The notes under the pieces: model-generated
Databases searched by the model: none
Told to the model about the DNA's origin: nothing
Seen by the model: the letters and a program-made list of their open reading frames with translations, nothing else
Shown: in pieces, positions 14,913-26,065 of the stretch
Layout: the number at the start of each line of letters is the position of its first letter
How positions within the stretch are numbered: the first letter of the stretch is position 1
Made by a program: the position numbers and the translations under genes
Origin: Panagrolaimus kolymaensis
Lineage: Eukaryota; Nematoda; Chromadorea; Rhabditida; Panagrolaimidae
Assembly: GCA_028622995.1 (NCBI GenBank)
Contig: JAJQJQ010000016.1
Location: 1,674,001 to 1,738,000, forward strand
DNA: 64,000 nucleotides
Reading direction: 5' to 3'

Positions 14913-17422
14913 ATGCAATCTTTTACAACATTGGTAAGCCTTTTAAACATCCTATATAAAATTAAACAATATATAAAAACATTATAGTCAAATTTGTCAC
15001 CATTTCCAAATAAACCATGCTTGCTTTTAACTTTTCCATCCTGCAAGATTCTCTTCGATTGTGCTTTGGATCTACATTCAATGAATTATTATTCTCCTTG
15101 TTCAATAATCTCAAAGTTTGTCTTTTGTTACATAATCATTACTTGGTAATCGTTGAATTTTAGAAGTGAACTTGATCTCACCGATTTCCCCAATGAAAAT
15201 ATAATAAGAAAAGATTCTGCTCCAATGAGAAAGAGAAAATATGCAACTGATGAAGAGAAAGATCCATTTTTTGAAATTTTACCTAATGGAAACTTTGTTG
15301 ATGCCGTTCCTAACGTTAATTTTGTTTTTGTAAGTTAATCATTCATAATTTTGCGTGTTATTTATATATACCATTAACATCTTTCAGGTATCTAACATTG
15401 ATCTCAGTCAAATTGACGCTATTTTCATTTCGAATTGGGATAGTTTGAAGGGATTACCCTTTTTAATGGATAATCCAAAACTTTGCTGTCCCATCTATTC
15501 ATCTGAACCTGTTATATCACTTGGCGGGTATGTTGCTAAAGTTAACGTATTGTCATAAATATTAAGATTTTAGAATGATTATTGAAGAAATGATTCATTT
15601 TCTTGAAAGGGTTGATAAGAGTGTCGATGATAAACAATGGGTAAATTTGCCAATATGGAATAAAACTACTGGTGAAGATCCAAAAAAGACGATCCCGCAT
15701 CAATGGAAAACTTTTTACAAATATGAAACCTTGGAAAAGACTCTTTCTAAAATTACAAGAATTGCAATTAACCAATCGATTGTAAGTTTTTGATAAACAT
15801 TTTGCTTTATGTGATGCTTAACTTTAGAAAGTTGGAAATACGGTTACGGTAAGCCTCTACCCAAGTGGTTATGATATTGGTTCTTGTAATTGGATTATTA
15901 AAAACGGTCGTAGAAAGGTTTGTTTCTTTTTCTTTTTTGAAACTTTTATTTTTAATATTTTATTTAGATTGGTTATTTATCATCGTCAAGTGTTCAAAAA
16001 GGTTACATGCATGAAATTGATCTAAAACCGTTCAAACATATTGATTGCCTCATCGTCACTTCGCTTTCTGGAAAATCAACAAGTCCAAATAATATTATCA
16101 GTGATATGTGTCAAAAAACTGTGAACACTCTTCGAAATGGTGGAAATGTCCTTTTTCCTATGGAACCTATTGGGCCTGTTTACGGTATCATTGAAAATCT
16201 TGTTGGTGAAATGGATAAAATGCAATCAGCTTTTCCAATTTATATCATCTCGCCTGTAGCATCTCGAGCTTTAGCATGGACAAACATTTCGGGTCAATGG
16301 TTTAATTCTGAGCGACGTGAATGGTTATTTGAACCAAAAATGCCATTTCATTTAACAGAATTTATTGAAAAAAAACGTGTTTTTATTTATAATTCAATTC
16401 ATAGCGAATTTTCAACAAAGTATACCACACCTTGCGTTGTATTTACTGGACATCCTTCAATGAGAATTGGTGATGCTGTGTATTTTACTGAATTATGGGG
16501 CAATGATTCTCGAAATGTTGTTATGTTAAACAGTAATAATTTTCATTTATTTACGGCGTTTTAATGTTAAAATTTTTAGGCTATGATTGTGATTTTGATA
16601 AAGTTTGGGCACCATTCTCTCATCTTGCAATAAAACCTTATTGGTATCCCATCGATATGCGGTTAACTATTTCAGATGTCAACAAAATTTTAGTTGAACG
16701 TATTATGGCTAAAAAGATCTTTATTCCAAATGATTATAGTGCTTATTTAGAAAAGTTTAAACATGTATGATTTTTTCTTCTTCTTCAATATTTGATTTAA
16801 TTTTTGCTTTTAGCGGAACATTGTTTTATACAATTTTGCACAACCAATTGACTTGATTCCAATTAAGAATACAATTCGATTATCCTGCTATGATAGAACA
16901 ATTTTAAAGAAACTTAAAGGTCGAGGTGGCGTTGTTCAAGGTTATCTCAATCATTTGGACACTCAATTTGAGTTTACGGTAGCTTTATTTTTTCTTTCTT
17001 TCCGTATTTTCTTTTATTTTTTTTAGTCTATTGGTGATCTCAATTCTGCTGATCCGATGATGCTTCCAAAATTTCGTGGCTCAGCTGCTGATACTGGCGG
17101 ATTAATTATTGCTGAACTTCCATTCAAAAAACGATTGAAGGGCGATTTATCAGAATATAAATTAAGACAAGCTTTAATAAATGTTTGTTATTTTATTTTT
17201 ATTATTGCGTTCTCTTTTTAAATTGCTATTTTTTAGGCAAAGTACCATTTTCATGTATCTCAACATCGTGATGGAAGCACCAAATTTACAATCAAATCGC
17301 TTTCAGCTGAAATCTCTTTAAAACAAAACAAAGCTCGAATCAAATGCTCAATTTCTTCAAATCGTCGAATCATTGCTGGAATGATAGAAAAATTGTTAAA
17401 AAATTTAACTTCTGATAAATAA
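14913..17422 (+). CDS. INTS9: Integrator complex subunit 9 (metallo-beta-lactamase/beta-CASP)
   Basis: INTS9 pairs with INTS11, the nuclease that cleaves snRNA 3' ends and nascent transcripts. About eleven exons join to roughly 600 residues. The first exon is only 21 nt (14913-14933) and links to an exon giving CLLLTFPSCKILFDCALD. The usual HxHxDH metal motif is replaced by ISNWDSLKGLP, as expected for the inactive INTS9 partner. Later blocks are YPSGYDIGSCNWII, TVNTLRNGGNVLFP, FPIYIISPVASRAL, CVVFTGHPSMRIGDAVYF and PIDMRLTISDVNKIL, all in family order. The C-terminal domain ends MIEKLLKNLTSDK with stop TAA at 17420-17422. The gene is divergent from the SLC25A19 gene, with only 254 bp between the two ATGs. 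Confidence 0.92.
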
Positions 17423-19682
17423 ATAAAAAGTTCAAAACTATAAAAATTATTAATTATTACGGAAAAATAGCAACCCAAACTAACGGCTATTCCTTTTTTT
17501 CATTTTCTTTTTGTTTCGATGCGGTTGAATGAGGCTTTTGCGCAGCAACCAAAAAAGGTAAAAAGAATGAACGCAATGTTTTTGAATATTGGCTGGTGGC
17601 TGAATGAGTGACCGTTCGCATAAAATAGCAGCTAGCAACGACCTATTCCTCCACCGACCCCTGACTTTGTATAGTTGTTGTTGATGTCGAAAATGAAAAA
17701 AGAAGTATACTCTTATTTGTTGGTTGCGAGGGTGGCAACGCGAAACAAAAAATCGGTGTGGCCCATACTATGTACTACCATTTTTGCAACTCAACGTCCA
17801 TTCAGTCGGGTGTCTGACGCTTTGCTTACCTGAACATATATGAAGCAAAAGCAAGCATGCGCAAAAGCAAGCAACAACCATCTCCCGAAAATAATGGTTG
17901 AACGTCGTCGTTAATGTTTTCCTTGTAGAAAAAAAATTAAAAGAAAATGAAACAGTCTTTATTACTTCTGCTCTTTCTTTCGCCTATTTTTTTAATTTTT
18001 ATCAAAGTGGTAATGACTATCATTGAAGCGATAAGCAACAGCAAACGCCTTTTTCCTTCTTGCATTTACCCATCTTTTTCTTGTCTAAAAAATCGAAAGC
18101 AAAAATAGTTTTTATGTTTGTTTCTGATAAAAAAGAAAATTTACGCTTACTATTTTTTTCATTTGGATTTTATTGATTCAAGTAGTTTTTTTATTATTGT
18201 TGATGGACGTAAAGTTAGAGAGAATGCGAACACGAAGAAGTTTTCGTTTGCTTTTCCATCAACATTTTTCTCAAATCAAAGTTGAGTCATCGTCTCCGTC
18301 GTTGCTTCAATCACATTCTTTCATACTTTTTTGGTTCTTCTCTTTGCTTGAAAATTCGCCATTGTAGCCCCAATTCTGCTTTGTCGTATACTTTTTTTCT
18401 TCCCCTTCATTTTTATAACCTTATATGAATGTTTGATGTGAATCCAATTTTTGTACTTAAAAATTATTACATTCTTTTAATCTCAACTCTTTTGTTTCTT
18501 AATTTTGTGTTTCAACAATAATTTTCAAGTTCATCACCGCGGTGAACTTTTTATTGTTTGTCTTTTGCTTACTTTTAACTCATTTGCGCGACCACGACCA
18601 CCGCTTAATCTTCCCTAGTTTTACCTTAATTTTTTTGTTCATCTTTTCAAAAAAATTTCTCTTACACTTTTGGAGATCTTTGATGGAATTTAACTAAATG
18701 GTTCCGGGTTCAAGTTTTTTTAGATTTCATGTGTTTTTCTTTATGGTATCTAACAAGATTTAGTCATTTTAAAAAATGAAATGATTATACAAAAATCTTG
18801 TTGCGCTTGTTTTTTTAGATTTTGGTTTTGGCTAAAACTTACAAAATAAAAACAATATTCCTCGATAGTTGTAAATAGAAATGATGAACCTCAATGTTTT
18901 CTTGCTTCAACTTTTGAAATATCAAATGTATTTACTATTTTAGTCATCCTTTCTCAATTGATTTTAAACATAACATTGACTTTCATTTTTTTTATAATAC
19001 TATATTATACTCATTTTTTTTTATCTTTATGACCTAGCAACTACTCCAATTAGTCCATAATCAGACCCATGCCAAAATATTTCATTTCTTTCAGTAATAA
19101 ATACTCATCAATGATTTTTATTTCTGCCTCATCGTCGTTTTTATTCTTATGTTTGTTTAATACGACGACGACGTTATTCTCATCGGCGTCCACCTTGGCT
19201 TCCTCTTCTTCAAAGTTGAAATAATAAAAAGAAAAAAACGCGGCACCGTCTTCGGTCAACCACCAACCAACCAGCCGTGGTGCTGCTGCAATCCATCACG
19301 TTTGCGCTTCTTCTGTACAAAAAGTTTCTTGCTTTACGATTTTTTTCTCTCCTCTCTCCTTTTGTTATTTATTATTTCCTTTTTTGAAATTATATTTTAT
19401 TTATTTATTGATTGTTTTTAACTGTATCTTCTTGAATTACCACAGTCAAAAATTAGATCATCATATAAAAAAAAGTCTTTTCTTATCGCCTCCTCATCGA
19501 CGCACCTAAAATTCGAAGAGGCCGGCAGATTTGCTTTAAAAGTTTGACTCATGTTTTTTTTTCTTCATGTCTCGTGGATTTTTTCATTGAATCATCTTTA
19601 TTTTTCATTTCTACTTTTTTGAATTTATTTTTTTAATAACTTTTCTTTTAAGTGACGGACCAGAAATAGCTTTCATCAGAAT
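17423..19682. other. 2.3-kb intergenic region, pyrimidine-rich on the plus strand
   Basis: No gene is evident between INTS9 and the Shisa-like gene. There are GC-richer patches at about 17580-17640, 17735-17760, 17820-17890 (CGCAAAAGCAAGCA repeats) and 19255-19290 (CCAACCAACCAGCC). A near-palindrome AAGTTCATCACCGCGGTGAA lies at 18527-18549. Open frames at 18173-18367 and 19050-19259 have no recognisable domain. Confidence 0.5.
18527..18549. repeat. Imperfect palindrome with AGTTCA half-sites
   Basis: AGTTCA and TGAACT flank a CACCGCGGTG core, giving a 23-bp imperfect palindrome about 1.1 kb upstream of the Shisa-like gene. AGTTCA resembles a nuclear-receptor half-site. Binding is inference only. 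Confidence 0.4.
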
Positions 19683-20749
19683 ATGGTTCTCAGAGAAATT
19701 CGGCCTCGCCATTTGGCTATTTTTACATTTTTTGCCCTTTGTGGTTAGTTTTTTTCTTCTTTATTATCTTTTAGCTCTAATAATGAGATAACCACATTTT
19801 TTTAGTTTATTATGCAAACGCTCAAGCTTTGAACGATCCCATAACACAATATATTGAAGGAAGATTGGGAAACAGAAGAATATTTTGGTGCCCATCAGGT
19901 TATGGTAAGTCCTGTGTTCATTTACCGCATTCGTTACCTAAGTAACCCGCGTTGTTTTTCATATTGGATTTGGAGGGATTTTTGTGGTTTAATTTTTAGT
20001 GATAAAAAAAGAATTTTAACAATGATTTTGGAAAGTGCATAGACAATGTTAGCGCAAAAAAAAGAAAGTAAAAAGTAACTGTTGCATTCTACCATTATGC
20101 ATGGATCTAATTTTTCGAAATTAAATTTTATAAAATAAATGAAAAGAAGCCCGTTTTTATCTTAATTTTTCTCATTTGACAAAGCCAATTTATATAAGAA
20201 GTAACTCCATTCGCGGAAGAGGCTCCATGCATGTTGGTAGTAGCACTTAACCGGTACAGACAGTTTCGGGTTTTCACTGAATTTTTCGATGAGTGTTCAA
20301 ACTACATACAATAAAAAGCCTCAAACTTTTTTCTTTACTGATATATAAACTTTGGTAACACAGCCTTTACGTGGATTTTAAAGATCCTCAACATATGACT
20401 TCACAAGATACCTTAAAAGACACCAAATAATGTTTTTATTTTTCAGGATACCTTGCATATTGTCCTCAGCCCACTGATTGGGATAACTATAGGCCAGTTT
20501 CACTTTTATTAGATTTTACCTTAAACATTTTTTTTTAGCTGGTGTTGTACATGGCCATATATGGGTTCATGGAAACCTTCATGTTGCCCCTTTGCCATTC
20601 CCACTGGAGCTGTGGTTGCTATCATCATTGCTTCAATTATTCTTCTCGCAGTGTTAATTGGATTGAGTTGTTGGTGTTGTTATTGTTGCCCTCTCTACAA
20701 ACAGCTCTACGAATACGAAGACGACGATATTCCACCAGGTGGACGGTAA
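19683..20749 (+). CDS. Shisa-like Cys-rich single-pass membrane protein
   Basis: Four exons (19683-19743, 19806-19904, 20447-20492, 20539-20749) give about 138 residues. The N-terminus (MVLREIRPRHLAIFTFFALC, then VYYANAQA) is a signal peptide. A short Cys-rich ectodomain follows (WCPSGYGYLAYCPQP, WCCTWPY, PSCCPF). One transmembrane helix (AVVAIIIASIILLAVLIG) comes next, then a juxtamembrane WCCYCCP cluster likely to be palmitoylated and an acidic tail ending YEYEDDDIPPGGR. This layout is that of Shisa/CYYR-like adaptor proteins, though the match is structural rather than to a named member. Joining exon 3 to exon 4 in the right frame requires a GC donor (AG, then gccagt at 20493). With a GT donor after CCA the membrane helix is lost. 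Confidence 0.72.
19905..20446 (+). other. Long intron of the Shisa-like gene
   Basis: This 542-bp intron (GTAAGT to TTTTCAG) is much longer than most in the window. I see no gene or element inside it; the open frame at 19854-20042 is exon 2 running into the intron. Confidence 0.6.
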
Positions 20750-21444
20750 ATCAATCAATATCCCGGCCATCATCTAATGTCATCATCACCGCCATCTCAG
20801 GCTAAAAATCGCTCAGTTTTTCGACAAAATTTTATTATTATTGTTGTTTTTGATTTTTATTCTGTTGCTGCCCTTTGTCGAAAGAAACTTCTTTCCTAGA
20901 ATTTTATCATTTTTTAATTTTGGTATCTCTTCCTTTTCTTATCTTTCATCCTTTTTTATTCAAGTTTTCTTCTTATTTATTATTTATTTACACTTAAACT
21001 TTAAAAAAACCGAGTCTTTTTTGTTGCCGTTTTTTACATTTGTGAAAAATTGATGCTGTTGCAATTTCCACGAATGCAATCCCTTTTCTTATTAAAAAAA
21101 GTTATCATTTTTGTTCTTATTTATTTTTATTGTAAATAATTTGGATTTAAAAAAATTAATAAAATTTATAACTAATCAATGATAGCAGTAGTAAAAAAAT
21201 ATAAATAAAACAAACATGAATCAATCAATCGATGGCATGCATCGAAATAATGTGGGCGGTCTTTTCTGTCAAGTTAAAAGGCAGCAAGCACAACAAATAC
21301 TTTACAGCTGGTGATTGTAATACCCTCGCCATTGCTTCAAGGTAAAAAAAAACAGGCGCCCACACTCTTCAAATTTGCTCTCACGGATTTTTTGCTTTAT
21401 TTTGATTCAAAATTTTAATAATAAAATAAAATTTTGTCAAAAAA
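20750..21444. other. Intergenic region between Shisa-like and MARVEL genes
   Basis: T-rich 3' region of the Shisa-like gene, then an AT-rich stretch with a GC-richer patch near 21240-21360 just upstream of the MARVEL gene. No gene is seen. Confidence 0.5.
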
Positions 21445-22386
21445 ATGTATGAAGAATCTCGAACTTATGTGACGACGACTCGGGCTGAATATACTCCATA
21501 TGAGTTACATGAAACATCAGGATGTGGGCCACAATTGGATTTAGATTACCTTCGAACTCTTCCTGGTATGCTGAAATTAATAGAAATAGTAAGTGAAATT
21601 AAACAAAATAAATTTGTTATTTATCTAAAGAGTTTTTTAAAATTAGATAAAAATTTAAAACTTAATAGGATAAACGGATAATGAAGAATTTAGTAATAAT
21701 AAAAAGAAACCAGGAATTTTGTAGGCCATGTGTTTCTTTTGTTTTCTTTGTGTATTAGTTGGAGGCCCTGGATATTTTCATGGTGTTGGATTTGCTACCT
21801 TTGTATCCGTTTTTGGATTTAGGTAAGTTAAATTTGTAGTAATTGATTATTAAAAATATTAAATATTTTGCGGCTGCTGTTATAAATTTAATATATAATT
21901 TTCCAGTATCTCACTTATTTTGCTTATTTTGTACCTTTTTCACGTCGTTGATCAATTCCAACATTTACCAATAATTGTTACGGTAATTTGCCTTAAACTT
22001 TTTTAAAAATAAAATTAATTTTTTAAAGGAAATGATTTATTGTTTTATTTGGACAATCTTCTTCTTTATTGTTGGAAGCATTTTTGCATTAGCATCCGCT
22101 CAATATTCTACTGGATTCTTTTGGGCAATCGCTGCGGTAATTTTCTTTTTCTTTTCTCTTTCTTCTTTACATTAAACTTGATTTTTAATTGTAGTTATTT
22201 GCATTTGGTGCATTAATGGCCTATGGCGTTGATTGCTATCTTGTAAGTCATTATTTAATATAGTCGTATAAACTCTTATTAAAATTTGGCTTTTAGAAAT
22301 TTCTAGCGTGGAAGGATAATAAACCAGCAATCGGTGGTAGTGGAAATGTTTTTAATTCCACTTCATCCGCTCCTCAAAGAGTCTAA
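21445..22386 (+). CDS. MARVEL-domain four-helix membrane protein A
   Basis: Five or six short exons join in frame to about 190 residues. A polar N-terminus (MYEESRTYVTTTRAEYTPYE) with several Tyr is followed by the first helix, split by a long intron (KLIEI to MCFFCFLCVLVGGPGYF). The remaining helices are ISLILLILYLFHVVD, EMIYCFIWTIFFFIVGSIFALAS and LFAFGALMAYGVDCYLKFLAW. The C-terminus is STSSAPQRV with stop at 22384-22386. The order of helices and the aromatic DCYLKFLAW end fit the MARVEL/CKLF-like family, which acts in membrane apposition and vesicle trafficking. A second MARVEL gene lies tail to tail only 124 bp away. Confidence 0.78.
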
Positions 22387-22510
22387 GAAATATTCCTTGC
22401 CGTTTAATATAATTTTTTCTTTTGTTTTTACATCTTAAATTTCTTAAACAAATAATATCTGACGAATTTTACAACAAATAAATGCGTTCAAATCTGAATT
22501 TAAAATTATT

Positions 22511-23396
22511 TTAAAGTGAGGTTCCTTTTTGATGAGGACTCCAAGATCGGAAACGACGATTGTAAAAAGTGAGACATGCATCCACGAAGAAAAGAAGGGC
22601 TGCAACTGCGAGAGCAACCTGAAACAAAATAATTTCATTAAAAGATTTTGGTTTTTTAAATTTAATTTAAATTTATAAAGATTTGTTTTTGCTTTTAAAA
22701 ACATTTAGATAAATATATTTTTTGTAAATGTTTTAACTTACAGAAGCAAATCCAGGAACTATTTGCCATTCGGGGTTTTGTTCAGCCCAATGAAGGGTGC
22801 AAAGGATTGCCATAAGCAAAGATGCTAAAGAAAATAAAATTCCAAGTAAAATGTTGATGGATAATTCCTAAAAAAATGATATGGATTTAAGGTTAAATTA
22901 ACTATTCAAAAGGAGAAGAAATAACTAACCAAAAGTGACCAACTTTTAGAATCCATTAAATAATTAAGGGTTAAAACTTTTGCCATTGCAATTGAAAATG
23001 CAGTCATAATTCCAATGAAACAAACGATTAACGCAAATCCACGTTCACCGCTAACACCCATAACATTTCCAGATAAAAGTAATGCAATAATAATAACAAC
23101 CTTAAAACTTGATTAATTCCATATTTTCCAATAATATAAAAACTTACAAATTCTGCAATTTTGAGGCACCCTTCTTCATTTTTCAATTGTGTTGCATCAA
23201 ATCTCATTAGTTTACCGTTAAATTCAATTTCTTTTGTATAATAAATATTGTCTGGTGGTGGAGATGATTTTTCTGAGATGATCAAACTATGAATTGGAAC
23301 CGCCGCTGTTGAAGTAGCCAAAGATTCAGGGTGAACTTGTGAAACAATTGTAATTTTTTCTTCGTCACTGTAGTCAAATGCAGCATCACTACTCAT
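22511..23396 (-). CDS. MARVEL-domain four-helix membrane protein B
   Basis: Exon 1 starts at ATG 23394-23396 (MSSDAAFDYSDEEK) and encodes an acidic, Ser/Pro-rich cytoplasmic N-terminus of about 80 residues ending GCLKIAEF. The next exons give VVIIIALLLSGNVMG, GFALIVCFIGIMTAFSIAMAK, INILLGILFSLASLLMAILC and VALAVAALLFFVDACLTFY, which are four membrane helices. The C-terminus is SPHQKGTSL with stop TAA at 22511-22513. This matches a MARVEL/CMTM fold, with the same FF-D-x-x-L-x-F ending on helix 4 as its neighbour on the other strand. The two genes may be an old duplicated pair, although their N-termini are unrelated. Confidence 0.78.
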
Positions 23397-24007
23397 TCTG
23401 CCTCCTTCCTCGCTGGTTTTTTTAGTTTTGAAATCCGCAAAGCCGATGATGATGGACTACCACAAAAGAAGAAGAAGAAATCGGTTATTTCGTTAAAATG
23501 GCCTCTTACTACTAGAGGATAATCTTTCCTTTTTTGGTTCACACTAAATCAATGTATGAAACAAGAAAAAAAAAACAGATGCGAATCACAATAATTATTT
23601 TGTTTTAAAATCCAAAAACAAAAAATTCAAAATGGGAGAGCTTCGATTAATTAACAAAGGTTGACGGAGAAGCGTCGTTGAAACAGTTCGTCGTCGTCGT
23701 GGAATTAAAAGTCAAAGACCGAGAGAAATGTATTTTTGTTATGCAGTAGAGTAGTAGTTGCAAATATTTGTTGCGAACTTTATTTTTTTGTTCGTGGAGG
23801 CGGATTACTCTTCTTTCTATCTTTTCGATAGTTTTTGCGCACATATTTTTTTGCTGCTTTTTGTGAAACTCACTCATCAATGAAAAATAATAAAATGATT
23901 GAGGATGCACAAAAATATTTTTTGAGGTTAATTTTGAGTTTATAATTAGAACAAAATGCAATTAAAATTGAGCTATGATACCTTTATCTTTCTCATTCAA
24001 TGCTGAC
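23397..24007. other. Upstream region of MARVEL gene B
   Basis: AT-rich DNA without a convincing gene. The minus-strand open frame 23647-23961 has no domain and no splice partners. The stretch ends at the TTAA that borders the large hairpin element. Confidence 0.45.
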
Positions 24008-24011
24008 TTAA

Positions 24012-25075
24012 GAGAGACTCTACGAGTGAATTTAAAGATTTTCGAAGTCGGCGGAACAAATTTTTTTAAAATTTTTTTCTGTTGTTACCAATCGGTTCTA
24101 AAAAATATTTAAAAATTATTGGCGTCAAGCTTTTTCTCAAAAACTGAGCAGAATATGCAAATTCTTTATATTGAAGTTGAAAGCATGTATTAACTTCAAA
24201 AATTCGGCTAAATTCACCCATGAAGTATAATAATTTGATTTTTATCCAATATTATGTAATAGATTGCGGGCTAATTTATGGTGTATACCATATATTTAAG
24301 TATTCAATAAAAATGAAGAGAAATTTGCATATTTATTTTTCAAATGGATGCCATTTCTTAACCAAGGTATTTGGGGGACCTAAGAAAAATACCATATATC
24401 CCCCAAAATCTCCTCTATCGATTCATTAAAAAATTTAAAAAAAAAAGCGGGTCGGTTTTGAGTTTTCCATCACGATGTGCGAGCGACCACCATTTTTTAC
24501 GGGGAAAATGGTTTTTTTCACTTTTTTCTTTGTTGAAAACAATATGAACATAATGCCAAAAACGAAAAGAAAAAAGTGAAAAAAACCATTTTCCCCGTAA
24601 AAAATGGTGGTCGCTCGCACATCGTGATGGAAAACTCAAAACCGACCCGCTTTTTTTTTAAAATTTTTTAATGAATCGATAGAGGAGATTTTGGGGGATA
24701 TATGGTATTTTTCTTAGGTCCCCCAAATACCTTGGTTAAGAAATGGCATCCATTTGAAAAATAAATATGCAAATTTCTCTTCATTTTTATTGAATACTTA
24801 AATATATGGTATACACCATAAATTAGCCCGCAATCTATTACATAATATTGGATAAAAATCAAATTATTATACTTCATGGGTGAATTTAGCCGAATTTTTG
24901 AAGTTAATACATGCTTTCAACTTCAATATAAAGAATTTGCATATTCTGCTCAGTTTTTGAGAAAAAGCTTGACGCCAATAATTTTTAAATATTTTTTAGA
25001 ACCGATTGGTAAAGAAAAATAAAAAATAAAAAAAATTTTGTTCCGCCCGATTTGAATCAGCTCGCAGAACCTCTC
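24012..25075. mobile_element. 1.06-kb foldback element with near-perfect arms, flanked by TTAA
   Basis: Two arms of about 481 bp (24051-24531 and 24566-25046) are near-perfect inverted copies around a 34-bp loop. The open frame at 24220-24429 (+) and its mirror at 24668-24877 (-) translate identically. Outer ends (GAGAGACTCTACGAG on the left, complement GAGAGGTTCTGCGAG on the right) are more diverged. TTAA sits directly outside both ends (24008-24011, 25076-25079), like a piggyBac-type target duplication. No transposase is encoded, so this would be a non-autonomous foldback or MITE. The inner arms are so alike that the hairpin is young or kept uniform by gene conversion. Transcription through it would make a long double-stranded RNA. 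Confidence 0.85.
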
Positions 25076-25079
25076 TTAA

Positions 25080-26065
25080 AAATTTGTGTTTTACGTTGGC
25101 TTTTATTTTTGTGGTAAAAAAAATGTTTCATGAAAATACAGAAAATGTTTTTTTTGTTGTAAATTTTGAATTCAAACATGGAAAAAAGCTTCAAGTTTAT
25201 TTTCTGTTGATTCAAAAAAAAATACATACATCAAAAAAACATATTTTATTATTTTTTTTAGTAGAAAACTATTCTTCTCCATTCTTTTTTTTTGTTGTGT
25301 ACAAACTTTGAGAAGCTAGAAAAAAGTGTTATTTCTCTGTGTTTTTTACCCGCTTCCGGTGAGCCCAAGCTATGTATAAAAAGCCTGCGTCACACAATGT
25401 TCTTTCTTTTTGGCTGTTTGTTGGTTGGCGGCTGAGAGAAAAGCTCTCACTTTCCGAATTCAAAAAAGAAAAAGAAAGAAAAACGGACGAATTCTTTCAT
25501 GGGATATAAAGGGAGCATTGTTGACAACCTACGTTGGTTGGTTGGTGTGTCGTCGGCGTTGTCGAAAAAGTCGATGAATGAGAAAGAAGCACACGTGCTG
25601 TCGCTATTTTTTTCTCCCTTGAGGAGGCAAAATAAGAGCGAGCAAATAAATGAACGACGACGGATGAACGTTGCCGCATCTCCCTCGTTTTTACTATTTC
25701 CAATAAATGCCAAAATGACAATAATTTTCTATGCCTGTCCACAACTTTTTTTACTTTATATCGAAAATTAATTTACGCTAAAATATTTTTTTTCCAAATG
25801 GCCAAAATATATCTTTAAATTGATATTTAACTATTACTAAAAAAAAGAAGCTAGGATTGAGCGTGCTTCTCTTCTTATATACTATTTTTTCATTTAAATC
25901 TAAGGCATATTGATTCATTTTTATAGTGTCTTTTTTTACAGATACTAAATAAAAACGTGAATAAAATATACTACAAAAGATTCATCAATTTGCATTGCTG
26001 CTGCTTTGGTTTTTAAAAGGACAAAAAAAAGACGGCAGCTTTTGCCAGCCGAAGATCCGCATCTC
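25080..26065. other. Upstream region of the G-beta-5 gene
   Basis: No gene seen. A GC-richer patch at about 25400-25680 has GGTTGGCGGCTGAG, GGTTGGTTGG and CGTCGGCG, like the patches upstream of other genes. It may be a promoter island or 5' UTR exon. Overlapping open frames at 25447-25771 on both strands are low-complexity. Confidence 0.4.

Noticed and set aside
15400..15450. Missing HxHxDH metal motif in INTS9 as evidence of a broken gene
   Set aside because: INTS9 is normally the inactive partner and lacks these residues in other animals too.
18700..18722. GGTTCCGGGTTCAAG, resembling a tRNA T-arm
   Set aside because: No acceptor, D or anticodon stems could be paired around it.
20542..20805. 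87-residue alternative frame of the Shisa-like last exon
   Set aside because: Lacks the membrane helix and Cys clusters of the other frame, and its composition is shadow-like.
23647..23961. 104-residue minus-strand open frame
   Set aside because: No known motif, and no good start or splice context; likely chance.
24220..24877. Two identical 69-residue open frames on opposite strands
   Set aside because: They are the mirrored arms of the inverted repeat, with no domain or splice context, so they are not genes.
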